Shown one piece after another: positions 56,994-64,000 of a DNA stretch of 64,000 bases. Each line of letters begins with the position of its first letter. Position 1 is the first letter of the stretch. Under the pieces are notes generated by a model. It was not told the DNA's origin, searched no databases, and saw only the letters and a list, made by a program, of their open reading frames with translations. The position numbers and the translations under genes are program-made. Origin of the DNA: Bacteroidota bacterium (lineage in GTDB: Bacteria > Bacteroidota > Bacteroidia > 2-12-FULL-35-15); assembly GCA_003151815.1 (NCBI GenBank), contig PLYN01000024.1, forward strand, positions 1 to 64,000, in the 5' to 3' direction.

Positions 56994-57380
56994 ATGAAAA
57001 ATAAAAATCAATTACCTTTTATGTATTATGAATTAATTAACAAAAAATTATTCCTTCTTCTGTTAATAGTGATTCTATTTATAGCATTAAAATCAAATGC
57101 TCAAACCGTTTCATCTCCAAAAAATATTGATGAAGTTGAAGTTGTAAGTGATGAGTTAAATAATAAAATGAATATAGAATTTAGCACAGAAAAGGAAATA
57201 TATAATTTGTTGGTTTTAATTACAGATAGTCTTGGGCAAACTGTTTTCCTTGATAATCGTTATCGTTTTAAAGGAGATTATAAGCATAGTATTGACTTTA
57301 AAAACTATAATAAAGGACCGTATTCAATTAAAATAATTGGTGATAATGAAAAGATCATTAAAAAAGTTGATGTAAAATAA
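56994..57380 (+). CDS. Small secreted protein resembling a free-standing T9SS sorting domain
   Basis: A 128-residue protein. Residues about 17-36 form the signal peptide core (KLFLLLLIVILFIALKSNAQ). The mature part, about 90 residues, looks like the C-terminal sorting domain alone: VVSDELNNKMNIEFSTEKE, ITDSLGQTVFLDNRY, HSIDFKNYNKGPYSIKI and a closing KIIKKVDVK. The NPxxGxF start seen in neighbouring cargo tails is missing. It could be a decoy, an adaptor or a remnant. It has its own upstream element F and intact frame, which argues against a pure remnant. Confidence 0.6.
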   Translation: MKNKNQLPFMYYELINKKLFLLLLIVILFIALKSNAQTVSSPKNIDEVEVVSDELNNKMNIEFSTEKEIYNLLVLITDSLGQTVFLDNRYRFKGDYKHSIDFKNYNKGPYSIKIIGDNEKIIKKVDVK

Positions 57381-57426
57381 TACCATTTGTAAATATATTT
57401 TAGTCTAATATTTAACGCTAACACAC

Positions 57427-57482
57427 TTTCTCGACTACGCTCGAAATGACAGTGCGCAGTCATTTCGAGCGTAGTCGAGAAA
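57427..57482. repeat. REP-like perfect palindrome, copy 2
   Basis: Arms 57427-57450 and 57459-57482 are perfectly complementary over 24 bp with an 8-nt loop. Words such as CTCGACTACGCTCGAAATGAC are widespread intergenic repeats in Bacteroidota. Confidence 0.8.
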
Positions 57483-57582
57483 CGAGCGTGGCATTGCAAC
57501 ATCAGACTATTTTGAATGTATAATTGAAATAAGTTGTTTTATTTCTGACGATTCGATAAAAATTATTAAATATTGTCTAAAC

Positions 57583-60366
57583 ATGAAAATAAAAGTACAC
57601 AGATATTTGAAAATATTTTTAGTTTGTCTTTCATTTAGTTTATCTATACATAATTCATTCGGACAACTTTTAAAATCAATTGTATATGATTTTGATGGCT
57701 TAGATATAAATCAGACAGATTTGCCGGAAGGAGATTATTCGGCATTAGATCTTAGCTACAAGGTTGCTGCAAATCCTCTTCCGGCAAACGATATGATAGG
57801 TGATCGGGTTTTAAAATTGAACCTTGTATGGAATAATGGGTATGGCACTTTTGGACGGGGGATTTCTCGTTTTATAGAATTTAATCCGAATACGGATATG
57901 TTTAATTTTTATTTTTATAATCCCGTTTCAAATAATCAGAGTGCAACTTTCGATGTAGTGATCACTGATGATGACAATCAAAATAACACGTATGAAAGCG
58001 ATTCTGATGATACGTGGAAAAAAAGTTTTACAGTTGCGGGTTCATCGGGTTGGCAATTATTTTCTGTTCCATTAAGTTCTTTTACCGATAGTAATACAGG
58101 AGGAAATGGAATTTTTGACATCGCTTTTACCAATAATGCCGGCATGTTGCTGATGGTCGAATTTCAATTTACCAAACCTGCTGTGGGAGTGAGCAATCCA
58201 ATTTTTTATTTAGATATGATAAATTTTTCAGATGGAAATTTACCAACAGGCTCTACAGTTTTTGATTTGCCTCCGAAAAATTCCGCTGATTATTGTCGAC
58301 TTGGTGCTTTTCAAGATAATCCTCGTGGACAGGAATATTTAATTCCTTCACAGGTAGAAAGTTTATTTCCTGTTGTATCAGGGAAAAAATTAAAGTACGC
58401 AAACTATTTTCTTGATTTTGCTTATGATGGAACCACTGTCGCAAAAGAATTGCCCGGAGTTGAAGTTCAGAATTTAATAACTAATGGTTACCGACCCATC
58501 ATTACCTGGGAACCGATGTTTCAAGGCTATGATAGATTAGATCCAAAGCAACCACGATTAAATAATATTATTAATGGTGATTACAATTCCTATATAGATC
58601 AATTTGCAGATAAAATAAAATCATATACCGATACTGTCATTATTCGGTTTATGCATGAGTTTGAAGGTAATTGGTATTCATGGTCATTATCCCAAAACGG
58701 AAATGATCCTGCGTTATATGTTTCAGCATTCCGTACAGTAGTTGACCGTTTTCGTGCAAGAGGTGCTAGCAACGTGAAGTGGATGTGGTGTGTCAATTCT
58801 GATTATTTTCCATACCAGTCTTACAACTGGATTGTTCCGGCATATCCCGGTGATAATTATGTGGATATTATCGCCAATGATATTTATAATAATCATTATC
58901 CTACTGATTTACCTTGGTGGAGATCTTTCAGATGGCAAATGACTGAAAGTTATTATTACCTCACCAAATATTTTCCTCAAAAGCCTTTGTACATGTGCGA
59001 ATTGGGTTGTAGAGAGAGAAAAAGTACTGAAGATACAACATCGGAAAGCAAAGGTGCTTGGTTTGCAAGAATGGATAAAGAATTGCAATCGAATTATCAT
59101 AAAACAAGGGCATTGATTTTTTTTAATGCTGCTCCTGATCAAAATTGGTTTATTAATTCATCAACTTCAGCATTACAATCTCTCACTGATAATATTTGGG
59201 GAGATGATTATTATTTTGGAATAGCAAATACCAATGCTCCTCCTGCTATTACTACTCAACCAGTTAACAAAACAGTTTCACAAGGACAATCCGCAACATT
59301 CAATGTTGCGGCATCGGGAGCAGCGCCTCTTACTTATCAATGGCAAAAAAACGGCGTTAATATTTCCGGCGCTAATGCGGCTTCTTATACAATAAATAGT
59401 GTACAATCGGCTGATGCCGGATCATACAGAGCAATCGTAACTAATAGTTTTAGCAATGCCACAAGTAATGCCGCGACTCTTACTGTAAGCGCCACTGTTA
59501 CTTGCACTCCACCACCAGCACCCACAGGAGCCAATGCCACTATATGCGCTAACAAAACCGCTAATTTATCAGCAACCGGAACAGGCACTTTAGGTTGGTA
59601 CAGTCAAGCCGTAGCAGGTAATTATTTAGGAGGGGGAGCAAATTACACCACACCAATATTAACTACAAATACTACATATTATGTTCAAGATAGTACCTGT
59701 GCAGTAAGTTCAACGCGCAAAGCAGTGCTTGTTACAGTATTGCAAACTACAACAAGTAGTCAAACAGATACAATTTGTGCAGGACAAAATTTAGCAGTTG
59801 GTACTCACACATACTCTGTTAGTGGCACATATCTCGATACATTAACAGCAGTCAGCACTTGTGATAGCATAGTTACTACTCACTTAACTGTATCAACAGC
59901 TACCAACTGTGTACCTACTACACCAATAATTACTTTGAATGGAACAACCTTAACATCAAGTTCAACAACTGGTAATCAATGGTATTTCAATGGAAATATT
60001 ATTACAGGAGCGACAGCACAAAACTATACTGCTACACAAAATGGAAATTACATTGTTAAAGTTAATGGTTCGGCTACTTCTGCACCATATAGTGTAACAA
60101 CCACAACAGGTATTGTTGAAAATAGTTTTGCAAGTACAATAAATATTTATCCTAATCCTTTTTCTTCATCAACCACCATTGCATTTGCTCAAGAGCAAAA
60201 AAAAACCACCATAAAAATAATGGATGTGTTGGGTTGTGAAATAAGAGCAATATACTTTACAGGAACACAATGTGTAATAGAAAAAGGAGAAATGAAGGAA
60301 GGGATTTATTTTGTGCAAATAATTGCAGATAGAAAAATAATAGTTAAAAAAATTATTTTGAATTAA
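57583..60366 (+). CDS. Secreted GH26-like endo-glycosidase with Ig-like domains and T9SS tail
   Basis: A 927-residue exported enzyme. Signal peptide 1-27; an N-terminal beta-sandwich, possibly carbohydrate-binding (about 30-215); a GH26-type TIM barrel (about 225-545) with acid/base candidate Glu359 in RFMHEFEGNWYSW and nucleophile candidate Glu473 in PLYMCELGCRE. Then an I-set Ig-like domain (about 553-640; ATFNVAASGAAPLTYQWQKNG), two or three further Ig-like/Cys-containing modules, and a type A T9SS sorting domain (about 845-927). GH26 members are mostly beta-mannanases; the exact substrate is open. Its 3' end and flank are shared with the 53972 gene. Confidence 0.83.
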   Translation: MKIKVHRYLKIFLVCLSFSLSIHNSFGQLLKSIVYDFDGLDINQTDLPEGDYSALDLSYKVAANPLPANDMIGDRVLKLNLVWNNGYGTFGRGISRFIEFNPNTDMFNFYFYNPVSNNQSATFDVVITDDDNQNNTYESDSDDTWKKSFTVAGSSGWQLFSVPLSSFTDSNTGGNGIFDIAFTNNAGMLLMVEFQFTKPAVGVSNPIFYLDMINFSDGNLPTGSTVFDLPPKNSADYCRLGAFQDNPRGQEYLIPSQVESLFPVVSGKKLKYANYFLDFAYDGTTVAKELPGVEVQNLITNGYRPIITWEPMFQGYDRLDPKQPRLNNIINGDYNSYIDQFADKIKSYTDTVIIRFMHEFEGNWYSWSLSQNGNDPALYVSAFRTVVDRFRARGASNVKWMWCVNSDYFPYQSYNWIVPAYPGDNYVDIIANDIYNNHYPTDLPWWRSFRWQMTESYYYLTKYFPQKPLYMCELGCRERKSTEDTTSESKGAWFARMDKELQSNYHKTRALIFFNAAPDQNWFINSSTSALQSLTDNIWGDDYYFGIANTNAPPAITTQPVNKTVSQGQSATFNVAASGAAPLTYQWQKNGVNISGANAASYTINSVQSADAGSYRAIVTNSFSNATSNAATLTVSATVTCTPPPAPTGANATICANKTANLSATGTGTLGWYSQAVAGNYLGGGANYTTPILTTNTTYYVQDSTCAVSSTRKAVLVTVLQTTTSSQTDTICAGQNLAVGTHTYSVSGTYLDTLTAVSTCDSIVTTHLTVSTATNCVPTTPIITLNGTTLTSSSTTGNQWYFNGNIITGATAQNYTATQNGNYIVKVNGSATSAPYSVTTTTGIVENSFASTINIYPNPFSSSTTIAFAQEQKKTTIKIMDVLGCEIRAIYFTGTQCVIEKGEMKEGIYFVQIIADRKIIVKKIILN

Positions 60367-60375
60367 ATTTGATAT

Positions 60376-60470
60376 GCCGCGCTCGTTTCTCGATGGAGTT
60401 TATCCAGAGCGAAGCCGAAGGGCTCGAAATGACAGTGCGCCGTCATTTCGAGCGTAGTCGAGAAACGAGC
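60376..60470. repeat. REP-like palindrome with insertion, copy 3
   Basis: Has the same arms as copy 2, but the left arm is interrupted by about 30 bp (ATGGAGTTTATCCAGAGCG...). Directly follows the GH26-like gene. Confidence 0.65.
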
Positions 60471-60539
60471 ATTCTGCGTTGAAGCAAACATATCGGGAAT
60501 TGTGTTAGATTTTAAATATTAGAAAAAATATATTTACCA

Positions 60540-61400
60540 ATGATTTTAATTGCAGATAGTGGTTCTACTAAAACAGATTGGATTCTAACGGATGAAAACA
60601 AAAATAAAACCCGTTATAGTACCGTTGGCTATAATCCCTATTTTATAGATTCGGAAAGCATTTATGATTCTATTACTCTTAAATTAAAATCTCAATTGGA
60701 TGGAGCAACAGTAAAAAAGGTTTTTTTTTATGGCGCAGGTTGTTCAACTCCGGAAAAAGTAGCTATTGTTTATAATGCATTATCCAAATGTTTTCCCAAT
60801 TCAGAAGTATTTGTTGAACATGATCTGTTAGGTGCTGCCAAAGCTTTATTGGGAGATAACAGAGGTTTTGCCGCTATCATCGGTACGGGTTCCAATACCT
60901 GTATTTATAATGGGATCGGAATTGTAAAAAATATTGATTCATTGGGATACCTTCTTGGTGATGAAGGAAGTGGTAGTTATATTGGAAAAAAAATTGTCAA
61001 GGATTTTATGAGAGGTTATATGCCTCCGGAATTGTTCGATAAATTTAGTAAGACCTATCAACTTAGTAACGAAGATATTTTTGATTCAATATATCATACA
61101 ACATTTCCTAATCGTTTTCTGGCAAGCTTTTGCAAGTTTGCTGACGAAAATAAGGAACATGAATATATAAAAAATATTGTGAGAGAATCATTCAATGATC
61201 TTTTTAAAAATTTGGTGAGCAGGTATCCCGGCTATGAAAAATATAACTTTAATTGTGTTGGATCGGTAGGTTATATATTTAAGGACATATTAAAAGAAGT
61301 TGCCAAATCATATAAAATGGAAATAGGTAAAATGATATCTTCTCCTATCGAAGATTTAGTAAACTATCATTTCAATCAAAAAACAATAATTAAAAAATAA
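60540..61400 (+). CDS. BadF/BadG-type ATPase, probable N-acetylglucosamine kinase-like sugar kinase
   Basis: A 286-residue cytoplasmic ASKHA-fold protein. Phosphate-1 loop LIADSGSTKTDWILT at the N-terminus; phosphate-2/adenosine segments FAAIIGTGSNTCIY and LGYLLGDEGSGSYIGKKIV. These fit BadF-type ATPases that include N-acetylglucosamine kinases. It likely phosphorylates an amino sugar taken up after extracellular polysaccharide breakdown. Five bp before the phosphohexomutase gene, so the pair is an operon. A different sugar substrate is possible. Confidence 0.82.
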   Translation: MILIADSGSTKTDWILTDENKNKTRYSTVGYNPYFIDSESIYDSITLKLKSQLDGATVKKVFFYGAGCSTPEKVAIVYNALSKCFPNSEVFVEHDLLGAAKALLGDNRGFAAIIGTGSNTCIYNGIGIVKNIDSLGYLLGDEGSGSYIGKKIVKDFMRGYMPPELFDKFSKTYQLSNEDIFDSIYHTTFPNRFLASFCKFADENKEHEYIKNIVRESFNDLFKNLVSRYPGYEKYNFNCVGSVGYIFKDILKEVAKSYKMEIGKMISSPIEDLVNYHFNQKTIIKK

Positions 61401-61405
61401 AAAGA

Positions 61406-62830
61406 ATGACAAAAATTAAATTCGGAACCGATGGTTGGCGCGCTATAATAGCCAAAGACTTCACAGTTGATAATGTTGCAAGAGTTGCTGAGGCAACCGC
61501 ACAATGGCTTTTAAAGAATTATGCGCAACCATCGGTAGTGTTGGGTCATGATAGCAGGTTTGGAGGAGAGTTATTCGCTGAAACTACAGGTAAGGTATTA
61601 TGTAATCATGGCATTAAAGTTTATTTAGCCAAAGGTTTGGTATCAACTCCTATGATATCTCTGGGCACACTGAGGAAACAAGCCGATATTGGAATTATCA
61701 TTACTGCAAGTCATAATCCACCATCTTACAATGGTTTTAAAATAAAAGGTTTTTATGGTGGTCCTTTGCTTCCGGAGAAAATTGAAGAGATAGAAACATT
61801 GATCCCTGAAAAGAATCTGATTGACATTGATAAATTAAATTTAAAAGATTTTAAGGATCAGGGTCTTTTGGAAAATATTGATCTGGAAACAATGTATTGT
61901 AATCATGTTGAAGATAACTTCGATCTTGAAACCATTCGTAAATCAGGACTTCGTTTGGGTTATGATGCTATGTATGGTGCAGGGCAAAATGTAATAAAAC
62001 GTTTACTGCCCGAAACAACGATGCTTCATTGTGATGATAATCCTTCTTTTCACGGTCAGGCACCGGAACCTATTCATAAAAATTTACAGGAATTTTCTAC
62101 GTTAATTAAAACATCGAAAAATATTGATTGTGGTTTAGCTACCGATGGAGATGCTGACAGAATAGGTTTGTATGATAGTGAAGGAAATTTTATAGACTCT
62201 AACCATATTATTTTATTGTTGATCAAATATTTATATGAGCAAAAAGGAATGAGAGGCAAAGTAGTTACTGCTTTTTCGGTTAGTCCGAAGATTGGTAAGA
62301 TGTGTAAATATTTAGGTTTAGAGCAAGAGGTAACGAAGATCGGTTTTAAATATATTGCAAGCATCATGATCTCAGAAGATGTATTATTGGGCGGAGAAGA
62401 GTCGGGAGGTATTGCCATCAAAGGCCATATTCCTGAACGGGATGGAATATGGATCGGCTTAACGATCTTGGAATACATGGCGAAATCAGGGAAATCATTG
62501 CAAGAGCTTATAAAGGATGTATATGCTATTGTAGGACCTTTTGCATTTGAACGCTCAGATCTGCATTTGGAAGAAGAACTTAAAAATGAGATCGTAGAAA
62601 ATTGTAAAAATAATGTGTACAAAAATTTTGGCGATTACAAAGTACTAAAAGTAGAAACTACAGATGGCTTTAAGTATTTTTTCAATGATGATGAATGGTT
62701 GATGATCCGTGCTTCAGGAACAGAACCTGTTCTGAGAAATTATGCAGAATCCAGCACATCGGAAAAAACCTTTGCAATTTTAAAAGCTGCCGAGAAAACA
62801 TTGCTAAAGAAAGTTGCAGAAGTGATTTAG
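61406..62830 (+). CDS. Phosphohexomutase (phosphoglucomutase/phosphomannomutase family)
   Basis: A 474-residue enzyme of the alpha-D-phosphohexomutase superfamily. Phosphoserine Ser102 in IITASHNPPSYNGFK; metal loop ATDGDADRIGLY (about 247-258); sugar-recognition loop GGEESGGIAIKGH (about 330-342); phosphate-binding loop RASGTEPVLRNYAE near the C-terminus. It interconverts hexose 1- and 6-phosphates; glucose and mannose (or glucosamine) forms are not separable by eye. Together with the preceding kinase it links sugar salvage to nucleotide-sugar synthesis for the polysaccharide genes of this window. A terminator follows at 62853. Confidence 0.9.
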   Translation: MTKIKFGTDGWRAIIAKDFTVDNVARVAEATAQWLLKNYAQPSVVLGHDSRFGGELFAETTGKVLCNHGIKVYLAKGLVSTPMISLGTLRKQADIGIIITASHNPPSYNGFKIKGFYGGPLLPEKIEEIETLIPEKNLIDIDKLNLKDFKDQGLLENIDLETMYCNHVEDNFDLETIRKSGLRLGYDAMYGAGQNVIKRLLPETTMLHCDDNPSFHGQAPEPIHKNLQEFSTLIKTSKNIDCGLATDGDADRIGLYDSEGNFIDSNHIILLLIKYLYEQKGMRGKVVTAFSVSPKIGKMCKYLGLEQEVTKIGFKYIASIMISEDVLLGGEESGGIAIKGHIPERDGIWIGLTILEYMAKSGKSLQELIKDVYAIVGPFAFERSDLHLEEELKNEIVENCKNNVYKNFGDYKVLKVETTDGFKYFFNDDEWLMIRASGTEPVLRNYAESSTSEKTFAILKAAEKTLLKKVAEVI

Positions 62831-62852
62831 TGATCTCAAATAAAATTATCAT

Positions 62853-62887
62853 AAAAAAATATCGTTCTTTAAGGACGATATTTTTTT
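62853..62887. terminator. Rho-independent terminator between convergent genes
   Basis: A7 plus TATCGT (62853-62865) pairs with ACGATA plus T-run (62875-62887), with a 9-nt loop; symmetric, so it can act in both directions. Confidence 0.75.
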
Positions 62888-62945
62888 GTGTTAAAAATTT
62901 TTATAGAAGTATATTTACCAAGTTATATATGCCTTAGGAAATTTA

Positions 62946-63386
62946 TTAATTTAAATCACCTTCAACAAGTTTTTTCAAACCTTCTAATATTTTATCCCAA
63001 CCTTTCTGAGATCTTTGAAATCTTTTTTCTGCCCCTTCTCCTATACCAATGTCATCTGTAATAGATAAGGTAGTTACTCCGTTTTCATAAATTAATTCGT
63101 CAGTTACTGTAGAAAAGTTGGACGAATTATCACTACTTCCACCATTCTTTAAAATGTATTGTAAAAGCTTTTCAGGTTCTATTTTTACTATTTTACCCTT
63201 CATTTCTATTTTTTTTATTAGAAATATTTTCCCTTTAAAGGTGATAGAACTTCCTGCTTTCCATTCGGAAAAAACTTCACAATTAAAAAAATATTTCTTT
63301 GTCTTTTCCGGGTTGGTAAGTGCATCCCAAACTTGGGAAGGCTTTGCCTTAATGGCTACTTTTTTCTTTACAATAAATTCATTCAT
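62946..63386 (-). CDS. AHSA1/SRPBCC-type START-like domain protein
   Basis: A 146-residue soluble protein with the SRPBCC helix-grip fold: VAIKAKPSQVWDALTNPEKTKKYFF at the N-terminus, a hydrophobic cavity lined by beta strands, and a long C-terminal helix (EKRFQRSQKGWDKILEGLKKLV). Family members bind hydrophobic ligands or resemble Hsp90 activators; many are regulators of unknown ligand. Single gene, 49 bp downstream of the partial T9SS cargo gene. Function open. Confidence 0.85.
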   Translation of the reverse strand: MNEFIVKKKVAIKAKPSQVWDALTNPEKTKKYFFNCEVFSEWKAGSSITFKGKIFLIKKIEMKGKIVKIEPEKLLQYILKNGGSSDNSSNFSTVTDELIYENGVTTLSITDDIGIGEGAEKRFQRSQKGWDKILEGLKKLVEGDLN

Positions 63387-63435
63387 AACATTCCGGGATT
63401 AATAATTTTAATATTTGGGTCATTGACCGCAATTC

Positions 63436-64000
63436 TTATTCCAAAATAAGTTTTTTGGTTGTTGAACTCGTTGTAGATTGTATGGTTAGAAAATAAATTC
63501 CGGGTTCTTTGTCTGAAATGTCAATAGTAGATTGTCCGATTGGTAAATTGGATGAATACACTTTTTCTCCAAGAAGATTTTTTATTTCAATGGAAGAAAT
63601 TTTTTCCGAACACTTGACAGTAAATTTTCCGGAAGAAGGATTAGGGTAAATTGTTATTTGTTCATTTTTTGATGCTAACTGATTTATCCCTGTTACTGCT
63701 TGATTGGTAGTATTACTATGCGATTTTAAATAAGTGTTTTGTGTTCTTATTGGCGTACAATTAAAACCAAACGCATCTATGCGCCAATTGCCATTAGGAT
63801 AATTTGCATAGTTAGGGTCTGTACTTGAAAGACCTGTTGTATTTACCAATACATGCCAGTTGCCGGTATTATTATCATCTCTTAAAAATGAATATCCTGT
63901 TATTGGATTTGTTTGTCCGCTTTCAACTGCATAGGCATTCCAAGAAAAATTAGAACCGCTTTTCTGAACAAACATTGATTGATGATAAGGGCTTTGTGTG
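63436..64000 (-). CDS. T9SS cargo protein, 5' part beyond window
   Basis: The track gives 63436-63975, but the frame stays open upstream (SPYHQS before the Met) to the window edge, so this is the C-terminal part of a larger gene. Visible content: a beta-rich cargo end with YSFLRDDNNTGNW and NWRIDAFGFNCTP, then a type A T9SS sorting domain (NEQITIYPNPSSGKFTV ... GIYFLTIQ ... KKLILE). The cargo domain cannot be identified from this fragment. Confidence 0.75.
   Translation of the reverse strand, partial: TQSPYHQSMFVQKSGSNFSWNAYAVESGQTNPITGYSFLRDDNNTGNWHVLVNTTGLSSTDPNYANYPNGNWRIDAFGFNCTPIRTQNTYLKSHSNTTNQAVTGINQLASKNEQITIYPNPSSGKFTVKCSEKISSIEIKNLLGEKVYSSNLPIGQSTIDISDKEPGIYFLTIQSTTSSTTKKLILE

Noticed and set aside
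57427-57482. Insertion-sequence terminal repeat
   Set aside because: The palindrome stands alone with no transposase nearby and matches the common Bacteroidota intergenic palindrome type.
57505-57530. Seventh copy of the GGCTAT-N15-AACGAA element upstream of the GH26-like gene
   Set aside because: GACTAT is present but the second half site is GAAATA, too far from AACGAA.

Overview
The window comes from an AT-rich member of the Bacteroidota, most likely an environmental Chitinophagales/Sphingobacteriales-type lineage. The evidence is several secreted proteins ending in type IX secretion (T9SS) sorting domains, one CHU_C/gliding-motility C-terminal domain, a DUF5723-type barrel fused to TSP3 and OmpA domains, LpxD, TamB, and promoters of the Bacteroidota TTTG / TAnnTTTG type. 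Gene order and domain calls are read directly from the sequence; functions are by family recognition without database search.

Layout. 1-2010: the 3' end of a tRNA gene, a tyrosine integrase that runs off the left edge (so it is absent from the ORF track), a 13-bp direct repeat of the tRNA end at 1639-1651, and a second, truncated integrase remnant. 2147-7801: a giant secreted protein with two glycine-rich domains. 7968-12598: a vanadium-haloperoxidase-like protein translationally coupled to an FG-GAP/ASPIC-UnbV protein. 12915-14530: a metallo-beta-lactamase-fold hydrolase and a YdeI-like protein. 14840-17910: a compact restriction-modification island (controller, methyltransferase, nuclease, 2-TM SLATT-like protein, 40-aa proline-tailed peptide) bounded by structured DNA and 10-bp inverted repeats. 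18071-25606: outer-membrane OmpA-like protein, lipoprotein, DUF3352/propeller-like protein and RNase HII. 25603-31759: glycosyltransferase and, divergently, an FkbM methyltransferase / flippase / chain-length regulator / O-antigen-ligase cluster for a surface polysaccharide. 31824-41103: RsbU-like phosphatase, LpxD, TsaD, TamB, RibBA. 41204-64000: CotH-like secreted protein, DksA-like protein, two paralogous secreted glycosidases, a response regulator, DUF6629 membrane protein, a GT4 / GH57 / secreted-protein operon, an orphan sorting-tail protein, a GH26-like secreted enzyme, a BadF-type sugar kinase, a phosphohexomutase, an AHSA1-like protein and a truncated T9SS cargo at the right edge.

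How the parts fit. The 41-63 kb half looks like a polysaccharide-handling neighbourhood: alpha-glucan synthesis and breakdown (GT4, GH57), extracellular glycosidases exported by T9SS, and cytoplasmic sugar-phosphate enzymes. The most unusual signal is a 27-bp element, GGCTAT-N15-AACGAA, found in six intergenic sites between 43.8 and 57 kb. Each copy can point at a gene start (DksA-like, a possible 42-aa ORF, response regulator, DUF6629, GT4-GH57 operon, orphan sorting-tail protein). It does not resemble the housekeeping TAnnTTTG promoter and may define an alternative-sigma or activator regulon. The second notable system is the R-M island, whose controller gene has two near-identical inverted-repeat operators placed around a textbook promoter and whose operon continues into a SLATT-like membrane protein and a tiny proline-tailed peptide.
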